Assembly: GCA_003248315.1 (NCBI GenBank)
Contig: QKWM01000001.1
Span: forward strand, 620,001 to 684,000
DNA: 64,000 nucleotides
Direction of reading: 5' to 3'
Origin: Streptomyces sp. SW4
Lineage (GTDB): Bacteria > Actinomycetota > Actinomycetes > Streptomycetales > Streptomycetaceae
Part shown: positions 10,245 through 19,629 of the stretch, piece after piece
Layout of the letters: each line of letters begins with the position of its first letter
Position numbering within the stretch: the first letter of the stretch is position 1
The notes under the pieces: model-generated
Told to the model about the DNA's origin: nothing
The model's database searches: none
Seen by the model: the letters and a program-made list of their open reading frames with translations, nothing else
Made by a program: the position numbers and the translations under genes

Positions 10245-11144
10245 GTGGACATGCAGGCCACGGGATACACGGCGGTCGCCCACGGCGGCGTCGACGTACT
10301 GGTCGGCCCCCGGCGGGGCGCCTATCCGTACGGCAACTCGCTGCTGGTGCGGGGCGCGGCGGAGACCCTGGTCGTCGACCCGTCGCTGTCGCTCGTCCAC
10401 GACGCGCCCGCCGCGGACCTGGTCCTCGTGAGCCACGCCCACGAGGACCACGTCGCCGGGCTCGGGAGCTACGACGCCGTACCGGTGCAGGTCCACGGCG
10501 CCGACCTCGCCGCACTGCGCTCCCGTGAGGCGATGGTGGCCGGGCTCGGCCTCCCGCCGGACGCGAGCAGGCAGGTGGAGGCGATGTTCCGCGACGACTT
10601 CCGGGTGCGGGGGCGGCCGGACGCGCTCGGCTTCGCGGACGGGGCCGTGTTCGACCTGGGCGGGCGCACCGTGACCGTGATCCATCTGCCCGGCCACACC
10701 GCGGGCCACTGCGGTTTCCTGATCGAGCCGGACGGCTTCCTGTTCGTCGCCGACATCGACCTGACATCGTTCGGCCCGTACTACGGCGATCCCGGCAGCA
10801 GCCTCGCCGGCTTCGAGGAGTCGATGCGGCGCTGCCGGCAGATCGACGCGCGCTGGTACGGCACGTCCCATCAGAAGGGCGTGATCGAGGGCGCCGAGGA
10901 GTTCCGGCGCCGCCTCGACGCCTTCGCCGGCGTGATGGCGAAACGGGAGGCGGCGCTCCTGGCGTTCCTCCGCGAGCCCCGCGGCGTGGCGGAGATCGCC
11001 GGCCACCGCCTGGTCTACCGCCCGCACGTCGAGGGCCCGCACGTGCCGTCGGTGGAACGCAGGACGGCGCTCCAGCACCTGGACCGGCTGCTGGCCGAAG
11101 GGCGGGTCGCGGAGGTCGAGGAGGGACGGTTCCGGGCCGTGTGA
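10245..11144 (+). CDS. MBL-fold metallo-hydrolase
   Basis: A 299-residue, presumably cytoplasmic metallo-beta-lactamase-fold hydrolase. Metal-binding motifs are complete: SHAHEDH near residue 65, PGHTAGH near 150, the bridging Asp in VADIDLT and a late His in YGTSHQKG. A C-terminal helical region (about 225-299) resembles the small winged-helix tail found in LACTB2-like members. The GTG at 10245 has GGAGG nine bases upstream; an in-frame ATG six bases further is an alternative. The reading frame is intact. No operon partner is evident, and a hairpin follows the stop. The substrate is unknown. Confidence 0.82.
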   Translation: MDMQATGYTAVAHGGVDVLVGPRRGAYPYGNSLLVRGAAETLVVDPSLSLVHDAPAADLVLVSHAHEDHVAGLGSYDAVPVQVHGADLAALRSREAMVAGLGLPPDASRQVEAMFRDDFRVRGRPDALGFADGAVFDLGGRTVTVIHLPGHTAGHCGFLIEPDGFLFVADIDLTSFGPYYGDPGSSLAGFEESMRRCRQIDARWYGTSHQKGVIEGAEEFRRRLDAFAGVMAKREAALLAFLREPRGVAEIAGHRLVYRPHVEGPHVPSVERRTALQHLDRLLAEGRVAEVEEGRFRAV

Positions 11145-11163
11145 CCCGCCCGGTCGCGGTGGT

Positions 11164-11184
11164 GGGGGCCCCGTGCGGGCCCCC
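11164..11184. terminator. Bidirectional terminator hairpin
   Basis: Arms GGGGGCCC and GGGCCCCC with a five-base loop, lying between the convergent MBL and Sua5 genes. Confidence 0.7.
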
Positions 11185-11186
11185 GG

Positions 11187-12172
11187 TCACGCGGTGGGCC
11201 GGGGCCCCGCGGCGCGGCGGAGCCGGTTGGCGATGGCCAGTCCCAGCCCCTCCTCCTTCGGCAGGGAGGCGATGATCAGGTCGCACCCCCGCTGGTCGAG
11301 CTCGCGCAGGAACCCGTACAGGCCGCGCGCGTAGGCCCCGGCCTCGGCGGGGACCGTCACGACCGCGTGTGCCGTCGAGGGGGCCTCGGTGAGGGAGGCG
11401 GGCAGGAAGACGCCCACCCGGTGCCCCTGCTCCCGGGCGCGTTCCGCCTCGGCGCCCACCTCCTCCGGCTCGACGAGGACGACCCGCGCCCGCGGCGCGT
11501 AGTGCGAGGGGTGCTGGCCCGGCACCCGGACCCGGCTCGTCGAGGGCACGGCGACCGGCCGGCCCAGCACCGCTTCGATGTCCTCCCGCGTCACCCCGCC
11601 CGGCCGGAGGATGGCCGGGGCGTCGCCCGTGACGTCGACGATGGTCGACTCGACACCCACCTGGCAGGGACCGCCGTCGAGCACGAAGTCGACGGCGTCG
11701 CCGAGCTCGGCGCGGACGTGGTCGGCGGTCGTCGGGCTGACCGAGCCGAAGCGGTTGGCCGACGGGGCCGTGACCCGCCTCCGAAGGCGGACAGCAGTCC
11801 GAGGGCGACGGGGTGGTCGGGCACCCGCACCGCGACCGTCTCCAGGCCGCCGGTCGCCTCCAGGGGCACGCGGGGGCCGCGCCCGAGGACCAGCGTGAGG
11901 GGCCCCGGCCAGAAGTGCTCCGCGAGCAGCCGGGCCGCCCGCGGCACGTCCTGGACCCAGTCGTCCAGACGGTCCGCGCCGCCGATGTGGACGATCAGCG
12001 GATGGGAGGGCGGACGTCCCTTCACCTGGAAGATGCGCGAGACCGCGGCAGGGTCCTCGGCGTTGGCGCCCAGACCGTAGACCGTCTCGGTCGGGAGGGC
12101 CACCAGCCCTCCGGAGCGCAGCACACCGGCCGCCTTCTCGATGTCACTCGTTCTTGCCGTCACTCTCGCCAT
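11187..12172 (-). CDS. sua5: L-threonylcarbamoyladenylate synthase, Sua5 type
   Basis: A cytoplasmic enzyme that makes threonylcarbamoyl-AMP from threonine, bicarbonate and ATP, the first step of t6A tRNA modification at ANN-reading tRNAs. The YrdC domain shows PTETVYGLGANA, the KGRPPSHPLIVHI ligand loop and CQVGVESTIVD. A C-terminal Sua5 domain follows (SHYAPRARVVLV, GFLRELDQRGCDLIIAS), so this is the two-domain Sua5 form, about 328 residues. The frame breaks near 11777, after LLSAFGG and before the segment APSANRFGSVSPTTADHV, consistent with one lost base. The gene is essential in most bacteria, which argues strongly against a real pseudogene. Confidence 0.88.
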
Positions 12173-12285
12173 CCTAAATGCGCGCCGGAGGGCCGCCGAC
12201 GGCCGCGGTCCGCCGCCGCTCGTCCCTGTCTGTCCCGGGCTCCGGGAGGTAGCTTGGTGGTAAGGGCCCGAAGGAGGGCGATCCC

Positions 12286-12723
12286 ATGCCGTGGTTCGTA
12301 TGGCTGCTCGCCGCCGCGGCGCTGGGTGCCGCGGAGTTCTTCACGCTGACCCTGGTCTTCGGGCTGCTGGCCGGGGCCGCGCTGGTCGCGGCCGTGGTCG
12401 CCGGAGTCGGCATCGGCCTCTCCGGCCAGCTGGTGGCCCTCGGAGCGGCGGCCGCACTGGGCCTGCTCGTCGTCCGTCCCGTCGCGATGCGGCACATGGC
12501 GCAGCAGCCGTTCTTCCGCGAGGGCAGCGACGCGCTGATCGGCAGGCGGGCCGAGGTCGTGCAGGAGGTCACCGCGACCCGTGGGCTGATCAAGCTCGCG
12601 GGCGAGGAATGGTCCGCCCGCGCCCTGGACGAGAGCCTGGTGATCCCGGTGGGCGCGGTGGTGGACGTCATGGAGATCGACGGCGCCACCGCCCTCGTCC
12701 ACCCCCGCGAACTCCTTCCGTGA
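12286..12723 (+). CDS. NfeD family membrane protein
   Basis: A short 145-residue NfeD-type protein: three or four N-terminal transmembrane helices (about residues 3-65) and a C-terminal OB-fold (GSDALIGRRAEVVQE to GAVVDVMEIDGATALVHP). NfeD proteins are partners of SPFH/flotillin proteins in membrane microdomains, and the next gene, 29 bases downstream, encodes exactly such a protein. GAAGGAG lies before the ATG. The frame is intact. Confidence 0.88.
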   Translation: MPWFVWLLAAAALGAAEFFTLTLVFGLLAGAALVAAVVAGVGIGLSGQLVALGAAAALGLLVVRPVAMRHMAQQPFFREGSDALIGRRAEVVQEVTATRGLIKLAGEEWSARALDESLVIPVGAVVDVMEIDGATALVHPRELLP

Positions 12724-12752
12724 ACGGCTGAGCGCACAGCAACGGAGGCACT

Positions 12753-13859
12753 GTGGACCCGGTTGTCATCCCTCTCCTCGTGGCGGCCCTCGTCGTCGTC
12801 TTCCTCGTGGCCTCCACGGTGCGGATCGTGCCGCAGGCCCGCCGGTACAACGTCGAGCGGTTCGGCCGGTACCGCCGCACGCTCCAGCCCGGCCTGAACC
12901 TGGTCGTGCCGGTGGCGGACCGCATCAACACCAAGCTCGACGTCCGCGAGCAGGTCTACTCGTCCGACCCCCGGCCGGTGATCACCGAGGACAACCTCGT
13001 GGTGAACATCGACACGGTGCTCTACTACCAGATCACCGACCCGCGCGCGGCGGCCTACGAGGTCGCCGACTACCTCCAGGCGATCGACCAGCTCACCGTC
13101 ACGACGCTGCGCAACGTCATCGGCTCCATGGACCTGGAGGAGACGCTCACCTCGCGGGAGGAGATCAACTCCCGGCTCCGCGCCGTCCTCGACGACGCCA
13201 CCGGCAAATGGGGCATCCGGGTCAACCGCGTCGAGATCAAGGCCATCGACCCGCCGCACACCATCAAGGAGGCGATGGAGAAGCAGATGCGGGCCGAGCG
13301 CGACAAGCGGGCGGCGATCCTGCACGCCGAGGGGGAACGGCAGGCGAAGATCCTCACCGCCGAGGGCACGAAGCAGAAGGACATCCTGGAGGCGCAGGGC
13401 GCCCAGCAGGCCATGATCCTGCGCGCGGACGGCGAGGCCAAGGCGGTGGAGCTCGTCTTCCAGGCCGTGCACCGCAACAACGCCGACCCGAAGGTCCTGG
13501 CCTACAAGTACCTGGAGACGCTCCCGCACCTGGCGGGCAGCGACAACAACACGTTCTGGGTGATCCCGGGCGAGCTGACCGAGGCGGTCAGGACCGTGAC
13601 CCGCGCGTTCGGCGATGAGTCGGCGTCGGGCCCCGCCCGGCCGGTGGCGTCCGGCGCGGCGGACACCGGTGACGACGCCGGCGCCCCGGAAACGCCGGGC
13701 GTCCCGCAGCTCGACGCGGGCTCCACGGTCTCGCTCGACGCGGCGACGGCCGCCGACGAGGCCGGGAAGGAGGCCGCCGCCGCGGTGAGCGACGCCAAGG
13801 CCGAGGCGGAGGCCGCGAAGTCGCCCCAGGCGCGCCGGGGCCGGCCGCCCGGCGCCTGA
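12753..13859 (+). CDS. SPFH/band 7 (stomatin-like) membrane protein
   Basis: A 368-residue slipin/paraslipin-type protein. One N-terminal membrane anchor (about 3-25) leads to the band-7 domain (RIVPQARRYNVERFGRYRRT, LDVREQVYSSDPRPVITEDN), then a long heptad-rich helix (about 175-245) with repeated AEG/EAQGA units that drives oligomerisation. An acidic, alanine-rich tail follows, unlike the core and probably disordered. It pairs with the upstream NfeD gene; such pairs scaffold membrane protein quality control (known for the family). GTG start at 12753. The frame is intact, and a hairpin follows the stop. Confidence 0.88.
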   Translation: MDPVVIPLLVAALVVVFLVASTVRIVPQARRYNVERFGRYRRTLQPGLNLVVPVADRINTKLDVREQVYSSDPRPVITEDNLVVNIDTVLYYQITDPRAAAYEVADYLQAIDQLTVTTLRNVIGSMDLEETLTSREEINSRLRAVLDDATGKWGIRVNRVEIKAIDPPHTIKEAMEKQMRAERDKRAAILHAEGERQAKILTAEGTKQKDILEAQGAQQAMILRADGEAKAVELVFQAVHRNNADPKVLAYKYLETLPHLAGSDNNTFWVIPGELTEAVRTVTRAFGDESASGPARPVASGAADTGDDAGAPETPGVPQLDAGSTVSLDAATAADEAGKEAAAAVSDAKAEAEAAKSPQARRGRPPGA

Positions 13860-13876
13860 CACCCGCGTTCGCCGCC

Positions 13877-13901
13877 GTCCGCCGGCCCGGCGCCGGCGGA
13901 C
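13877..13901 (+). terminator. Terminator-like hairpin after the NfeD-SPFH operon
   Basis: Arms GTCCGCCGG and CCGGCGGAC with a seven-base loop; outer bases ACACCCG and CGGGTGT extend the pairing. It lies 18 bases after the SPFH stop, with a convergent gene beyond. Confidence 0.65.
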
Positions 13902-14035
13902 GGGTGTGGACCGCCGCCGGACGGGGCACCCGGCGTCGCGGTCGGGCGGTGCGACCGGCGACGGTCGCCGCCGGGCCGGGCTGTCCCGCTTCGGACCGGA
14001 GGCGGGGCCGCCGCATATCGGGGGAGTGCCGGGGA

Positions 14036-14912
14036 TCAGCCGAGACCGAGCACGGCCATGGTGTGCTCGGCCATGCGCCGCTCTCCCAGGGCGTTGGGGT
14101 GCACGGGGACGAGGCTCCGTCCGAGAAACAGCGGCTCGATCCAGCGCGTACCGTCGGCCTTGCAGGCGTCGTGCCCTCGGACACCTGCGAGAAGTCGACG
14201 TAGGTCGCGCCGGTCTCCCGGGCGGCCCGTTCGACGGCGGCGTTGAGACGCGCGTGGATGCCCCGCACGTAGGCCACGTCGCCCTCGGCGATCGGGAGTC
14301 TCGCGAAGCAGGACGGGTCGGGGGCGGCCGGGGTGATCCAGGGGTACCCCAGGGCGGCCACGCGGGCGCCGGGCGCCTTGTCGCGGACGCTCTTCAGTGC
14401 GGCCTTCAGCGCGGGATAGGTGCTGGTGGCGATCTGGTCCTCGAAGGTGGTGCCGTGCCGGTCCTTGCAGGGGCTGCCCTTCCCTCCGCTCAGCAGGCCC
14501 GCGGAGCCGCACGCCAGCAGCACGTCGATGAAGGTGTCGTTGTCGTTGCGCCGATGGTCAGTGTCACGAGGTCGGTCCCGGCGGTGAGGGCGTCGGTCTG
14601 CGGGGGAGTGCCCGGGTGCTGGGCCTCGGAGAAGTGCCGGGTCTGGGCGCCGCCGCAGGTCACGTCCGTGAGGCGGGCGTCCGTCCGGGCGGCGATGACG
14701 TGGGGGTAGTTGGCCGTGGAGCGCAGGCAGAGCAGGTTGGACGGGTCCACGGGCAGGACGCCCGAGCCGGCGCTGAAGCTGTCGCCGAGGGCGACGTAGT
14801 CCAGGGCCGGCGTGGTCTGGGCGGTGGGGGCGGCCTGGGCGGTGGGGGTGGCGGTGAAGGCGAGCGCACTCGCCACTAGTGACGCGGTCATGACACTACG
14901 GAACTTCGGCAT
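14036..14912 (-). CDS. Secreted SGNH/GDSL hydrolase (lipase/esterase)
   Basis: A secreted esterase of about 293 residues. A signal peptide ending near TAQA is followed by the nucleophile block VALGDSFSAGSGV. The oxyanion block GNDND is restored when one G is added near 14549, and the C-terminal catalytic His lies in VHPNALGERRMAEH. The cysteine-rich middle (CLRSTANYPH, CGGAQTRH, GSPCKDRHG) matches Streptomyces secreted GDSL lipases with disulfides. A second break near 14177 joins FSQVSEG to HDACKADG. The start at 14912 gives MPKFRSVMTASLVASALAF. A near-perfect inverted repeat at 14970-14996 is a likely operator for this gene. Confidence 0.85.
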
Positions 14913-14969
14913 GTGCTCTCTCTTCTCTGGGGAGTGGCGCGGGGCTGCTGGAGCGAGGGAGCGTGCGAC

Positions 14970-14996
14970 TTACCGATCGGTAGTACCGATAGGTAA
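14970..14996 (-). promoter_or_regulatory. TetR-like inverted repeat upstream of the SGNH hydrolase
   Basis: A 27-base inverted repeat: TTACC, one base, ATCGGTA, a central base, then TACCGAT, one base, GGTAA. Only the centre and one symmetric pair fail to match. Its length and form fit TetR-family operators, and it lies about 58 bases upstream of the hydrolase start. No TetR gene is in the window. Confidence 0.6.
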
Positions 14997-15080
14997 TGTG
15001 AGGCGCCGCCAGGCCGTCGTCAACGTTGTCGACAAAAGTTCTTGAAATGCTGACCATCGTCCGTCGCCGCCCGCCACCGG

Positions 15081-15160
15081 CGGCGATCTCGCGGGACTGG
15101 CGGCGACCTCACGGGACTGGCGGCGACCTCACGGGACTGGCGGCGATCTCGCGGGACTAA
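15081..15160. repeat. Four tandem 20-base repeats overlapping a stop codon
   Basis: Units of 20 bases at 15081, 15101, 15121 and 15141, of the form CGGCGAYCTCRCGGGACTGG. Units 2 and 3 are identical; units 1 and 4 share a different variant. The last unit ends CTAA instead of CTGG and supplies the TAG stop (15157-15159) of the minus-strand hydrolase. Confidence 0.9.
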
Positions 15161-16618
15161 GGGGTGTCCGCAGAGGCGCCGGGCGCCTTCGCCGTGCCGA
15201 GGTGGCAGGTGGTGAGCAGGTCCGTGGGGCCGGCCCCTCGGGGCGGGCGACCGTGTGACCGGCGGGCGGACGATCGCCCTCGGCCAGCCAGTCCTCCAGG
15301 GCGGCGAACGACGAGCGGTGGCAGGGCAGGAGCGGGCGGAGGCGGTCCGGGAACGCGTCGACCAGGGAGTCGGTGTGCGTGCCGTCCTCGATGCGGTAGT
15401 AGCGGTGCAGGGCGCCACGGCCCGCTTCCCGGACCATGCGGGCGTAGACGTCGGAGTCCTCGCCGATGGGCAGCAGGACGTCCAGCGTGCCGTGGATCGT
15501 GATCAGCGGCTTGCCGATGCGGCCGGTCAGCTCCACGCGGCCCACCGCGCGGTGGACGTCCGCGGGACGGTCCGCGTAGACGTAGTCGGCGTCGCAGCCC
15601 GGACCGCTGCCGGGCGCGCAGTACGGCGTTCCGGCCTCCGTCGCCCCGTCGAAGGCGGGGTCGAACTCCTCACGGTAGAGGCGCTGGGTCAGATCCCAGT
15701 AGACCTGGTGGTGGAACGGCCACAGGAACTCCGAGCCGGCCGGGAAGCCCGCCCGGTGCAGCGCCTCGCGCGCCCGGCCGGCGTCCGGGCCGCCGGCCGC
15801 GTAGGCGGGGTAGTGGCGCAGCGCGGACGGCAGGGACGTGAACAGGTTCGGGCCGTCGGCGCGCCAGAGGGTCCCCTCCCAGTCCACTCCGCCGTCGTAC
15901 AGCTCCGGGTGGTTCTCCAGCTGCCAGCGCACCAGATAGCCGCCGTTGGACATGCCCGTGGCCAGGGTGCGCGCCGGCGGCCGGTGGTAGCGCTGGGCGA
16001 CCACCGCGCGGGCGGCGCGGGTGAGCTGGGTCAGGCGCGTGTTCCACTCGGCGACGGCGTCGCCGGGCCGGCGACCGTCGCGGTGGAAGGCGACGCCGGT
16101 GTTGCCCTTGTCGGTGGCGGCGTAGGCGTAACCGCGGGCCAGCACCCAGTCGGCGATGGCCCGGTCGTTGGCGTACTGCTCCCGGTTGCCCGGGGTGCCC
16201 GCCACCACCAGGCCGCCGTTCCAGCGGTCGGGCAGCCGGACGACGAACTGGGCGTCGTGGTTCCAGCCGTGGTTGGTGTTGGTGGTGGAGGTGTCGGGGA
16301 AGTAGCCGTCGATCTGGACGCCGGGCACCCCGCTGGGCACGGACAGGTCCTTCGGGGTCAGTCCGGCCCAGTCGGCCGGATCCGTGTGGCCCGAGGCGAC
16401 GGTGCCCGCCGTCGTCAGCTCGTCCAGGCAGGCGGCCCGCTGGTGCGCGGCCCCCGGCACCCGCAGACGCGAGAGGTGGGCGCAGTGGCCGGCGGCGTCG
16501 GGGGCGAGGGGAGCGGCCACGGCGGGGAGGGCGTCAGGGCCGCGGCGGCGGCCAGGACGAGGACGGCTGCCGCGGAGCGCCGTCTCGGGCGCCGGGCCGG
16601 GCCGTGGGACTGGGGCAT
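15157..16618 (-). CDS. Secreted alpha/beta hydrolase, tannase/feruloyl esterase or 3-hydroxybutyrate-oligomer hydrolase-like
   Basis: A secreted esterase of about 487 residues. An N-terminal arginine-rich region and hydrophobic signal lead to HCAHLSRLRVPGAA. The nucleophile motif is GMSNGGY, the acid probably in HGTLDVLLPIGEDSD, and the His in EDGTHTDSL. Four cysteines (CLDEL, APYC-type region, GPGCDADY, LLPCHRS) suggest disulfides. The fold resembles tannase and oligomer hydrolase families; the specificity is uncertain. Breaks near 16528 and 15233 are each explained by one lost base; the second restores the ending GTAKAPGASADTP. It lies 222 bases downstream of a PHB depolymerase on the same strand, which makes polyester or plant-ester degradation attractive. 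Confidence 0.7.
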
Positions 16619-16840
16619 CGGGGGCCTCCGGGTACGAGGGGAACGGGGCGAGGGGAACGGGGCGAGGACACCGGGCGTGGGGAGGGGACGGCCTGGAGGC
16701 TAGGCCGCTGGTGGCCTGAGGAATATGTGCGCGCCACCCATGTCCAGCCGCCCGCTCAGGTGGGCTGCCGCCACAACGGGCCGTCGCCACAACGGGCGTC
16801 GCCACCGGCCGCGCCCGGTGCCGCGCCGGGTGGTGGTGCG

Positions 16841-18514
16841 TCAGGGGCAGGAGTCGTCCGCGACGGTGAAGTAGCCGGCGGGCGACTCCTTCAGGGTGTG
16901 CGTGACGAAGGTGTTGTACAGCCCCATGCCTTGGCGTGAGCCCACGGCGTAGGTGTAGCCGCCGCTGGTCGTGGCGCGGCCCGCCCGGACGTGGGCGTGG
17001 TTGCTCGCCGTCCAGCACACGGCCGGGGCGCCGGTGGTCCGCGCGGTCACGGTCCCGGACAGCGGCCCGGTCCGGCCGTCGGCTTCGCGGGCGGCGACCG
17101 CGTAGGTGTGGGACGAGCCGGGGGACAGCCCGGTGTCCGTGTACGAGGCGGTGCCCGTCGTGGCGACCGGTGTGCCGTCGCGGTGCACGGCGTACCCGGC
17201 GGCGCCGTCGACCGGTTCCCAGCGCAGGCTGATGCTGGTCTCGGTCGCACCGGTGGCCGTGAGCCCGCCCGGCGCGGGCAGCGGACCGGGCTGCGGACCG
17301 GTCGCCTCCGTCAGACCGAAGAACTCCGCGATCCAGTGGCCGGAGCAGAGGGAGTCGAGGAAGTAGGGGGCGCCGGTGCTTCCGCACTGCGTGGGGCCGC
17401 TGCCCGGGTCGACCGGTGTGCCGTGGCCGATGTCCGGGACGCGGTTCACCTCGACGGCCACCGAGCCGTCGCCGGCCAGGTACTCCTCGTGCCGGGTGCC
17501 GTTCGGCCCGATGACCGACGTACGGGTCGGGGTCGGCGGCAGGCCGTGCAAGGCGGTCCACTGGTCGCGCAGTTCGTCGGCGTTGCGGGGGACGACCGTG
17601 GTGTCCCGGTCGCCGTGCCACACCGCCACCCGGGGCCACGGGCCGGACCACCCGGGGTGGGCGGCGCGGACCCGCTCGGCCCACCGGTCCGGGGTGAGAT
17701 CGGTCCCGGGGTTCATGCACGAGAAGGCGCCGGCGACGTCGTCGGCACAGCCGTACGGCAGCCCGGCGACGACCGCACCGGCCCGGAAGACGTCCGGATA
17801 GGCGGCGAGCAGCACCGCCGTCATGGCGCCGCCGGCGGACAGGCCGGTGACGTAGGTCCGCGCGGCATCGGTGCCGTAGGCGGAGACGGCGTGCGCGGCC
17901 ATCTGCCGGATCGAGGCGGCCTCGCCCTGGCCCCTGCGGTTGTCGCCCGGCTGGAACCAGTTGAAGCACTTGTTGAGGTTGTTCGCCGACGAGGTCTGGG
18001 CGAACACCACCAGGAACCCGTGCCGGTCGGCGAGTTCGGGCAGGCCGGAGTGGTCGGCGTAGACCTGGGCGTCCTGCGTGCAGCCGTGCAGGGCGAACAC
18101 CACCGCGGGCGCGGCGGGCAGGGACGCCGGCCGGTAGACGTACATCGCCAGCCCGCCCGGGTTCGCGCCGAAGTCCGCGACCCTGGTCAGACCCACCGCG
18201 GCGGGGGCGGCCGGTGCCGGTGCGGTGGCGGCCGGTGCCGGTGCTGGGGTGGCCGGTGCCGGGTCGGCCGCGGCCACGGCGAGGGCGAACACGAGGGCCA
18301 CGGCGGCCACGAGACACGCCAGCGGGCCCCGCCGCGGGCGCCGAGCCGGGCGCGTGGGCGGGGCACCGGCCGGGCTCGGCGTGGACGGGACGGGGACGGG
18401 GACGGGACCGGCTGCGCAACCGGGGGCGGCTGCGGAACCGGGGGCGGCTGCGGAACCGGGGGCGGGCACGCGGAGCGGCGGTGCGGCGGGTCTGCGCGAC
18501 GGCGAGGGCGGCAT
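16841..18514 (-). CDS. Secreted PHB depolymerase-family esterase with fibronectin III domain
   Basis: A 557-residue secreted esterase of the short-chain PHA depolymerase family, intact in one frame. The catalytic domain has VVFALHGCTQDAQVYADHSG, the lipase box GLSAGGAM, Asp in WHGDRDTTV and His in VPDIGHGTP. A fibronectin type III domain follows (TGATETSISLRWEPVDG, YAVHRDGTP, SSHTYAVAARE), then a conserved C-terminal segment with a cysteine pair (VCWTASNHAHVRAGRA, DDSCP). The N terminus is odd: about 58 Pro/Ala/Arg-rich residues, including three PGSAAA-type units encoded by an 18-base DNA repeat (18414-18467), precede the hydrophobic signal. GGGAG supports the ATG at 18514. It probably hydrolyses polyhydroxybutyrate or related polyesters. 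Confidence 0.86.
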   Translation of the reverse strand: MPPSPSRRPAAPPLRVPAPGSAAAPGSAAAPGCAAGPVPVPVPSTPSPAGAPPTRPARRPRRGPLACLVAAVALVFALAVAAADPAPATPAPAPAATAPAPAAPAAVGLTRVADFGANPGGLAMYVYRPASLPAAPAVVFALHGCTQDAQVYADHSGLPELADRHGFLVVFAQTSSANNLNKCFNWFQPGDNRRGQGEAASIRQMAAHAVSAYGTDAARTYVTGLSAGGAMTAVLLAAYPDVFRAGAVVAGLPYGCADDVAGAFSCMNPGTDLTPDRWAERVRAAHPGWSGPWPRVAVWHGDRDTTVVPRNADELRDQWTALHGLPPTPTRTSVIGPNGTRHEEYLAGDGSVAVEVNRVPDIGHGTPVDPGSGPTQCGSTGAPYFLDSLCSGHWIAEFFGLTEATGPQPGPLPAPGGLTATGATETSISLRWEPVDGAAGYAVHRDGTPVATTGTASYTDTGLSPGSSHTYAVAAREADGRTGPLSGTVTARTTGAPAVCWTASNHAHVRAGRATTSGGYTYAVGSRQGMGLYNTFVTHTLKESPAGYFTVADDSCP

Positions 18515-18829
18515 GGCGGCTCCCTGGGTGTCGTGGGGGTTGCCCGGCCGCCGCGCCGCGGCGATCCGGCGGCAGCGGCCCGGTGCCCGGCACCGTAGGG
18601 GTGGCGCGAGGGGGCCGGTATGGGACGGGGCCCCACAGACCGGGCGCCGGCACGTGCCCCGCACGGGTTGCCCCACCCCCAGGCGTCTGCTAACCGCGCA
18701 CGCGACGGGGGCCACCCCGGACGCGACGCGGGGCCACCGCGCACGGGCACCCGGACGACCAGACCGGGGGGCGAGTGTCAGTGGCCGGTGTCACGCTGGG
18801 GAAGACAGGTTCAGCGGAAGGGAATCACC
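18515..18829. other. Divergent intergenic region
   Basis: This 315-base spacer separates the divergent PHB depolymerase and VOC genes. It is GC-rich with several short GGGGCCACC repeats. No gene, operator or RNA structure is supported. Confidence 0.4.
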
Positions 18830-19624
18830 GTGATCACCACAGATTTCGCCCCGGCTCGCCCTGCTGGCTCGACCTCGGTGCCCCCGACGTCCGGGCCGCC
18901 GCATCGTTCTACGGCGCCGTGCTCGGCTGGGAGTACGAGTCCATGGCGGAGGGCGACGGAGCGGAAGGCGGGATGTTCCGCAAGGACGGCAAGATCGTCG
19001 CCGGTCTCGGGACGCTCACCGAGGAAGGGGCGCGCTCCGCCTGGATGATCTACTACTGCGTCGAGGACGCCGACGCCACGACGCGGGCCGTGCAGGACGC
19101 GGGCGGCACGGTGCGGGTCGCGCCGAGGGACCTCGACGACTGGGGCCGGATGGCCCAGTACAGCGACCCGCTGGGCGGCCAGTTCGCCGTCTGGCAGCCG
19201 GGACGACCAAGGGCGTCGAGCTGGTCGACGAGCACGGCTCGCTGTCCTGGACCGAGCTGTACACGAGCGACGCGGCCGCGGCCAAGGAGTTCTACGGCAG
19301 CGTCTTCGGCTGGCGGTTCAGCGACATGGAGCTGCCGGCGGCGGGGGCACGTACTCCCTGATCACTCCCGCCGGCCTCCCCGAGGAGCGGATGCACGGCG
19401 GCGTCATGGGGCTGCGCAAGGAGGACCTCGCGCTGGCGAACGGCCGGCCGTACTGGCACCCGGTGTTCGCCGTCCCCGACTGCGACGCCGCCGTCGCCCA
19501 GGTCACGTCCAACGGCGGCAGCGTGCAGATGGGCCCGGAGGACGCCGAGGGCGTCGGCCGGCTCGCCGTCTGCCTCGACCCGGCGAACGCGGACTTCGTG
19601 GTGCTCCAGCCGGCCGAGGGCTGA
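18830..19624 (+). CDS. VOC family protein with two glyoxalase-type domains
   Basis: A tandem vicinal-oxygen-chelate protein of about 265 residues. Domain 1: SPCWLDLGAPDVRAAASFYG, then WMIYYCVEDADATT and a DPLGGQFAVWQPG strand. Domain 2: LSWTELYTSDAAAAKEFYG, then HPVFAVPDCDAAVAQ and DPANADFVVLQPAEG. It resembles Streptomyces hydroxylase-like proteins with this duplication; the function is unknown. GTG at 18830 is preceded by GGAAGGGA and gives VITTDFAPGSPCW once the C run near 18852 is restored. Further breaks occur near 19201 and 19345, the latter in a G run. It ends before a long inverted repeat. Confidence 0.8.
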
Positions 19625-19629
19625 ACCGG

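Noticed and set aside
15081..15160. A CRISPR array
   Set aside because: The 20-base units are directly adjacent with no spacers and there are no cas genes.
16636..16663. Two 14-base GAGGGGAACGGGGC repeats upstream of the tannase-like gene
   Set aside because: Only two copies in simple G-rich sequence; not enough to claim a function.
15129..18653. A single 1174-codon minus-strand protein
   Set aside because: Only the part over the tannase-like gene has real protein character; the rest is an out-of-frame reading of the PHB depolymerase, a common effect of high GC.
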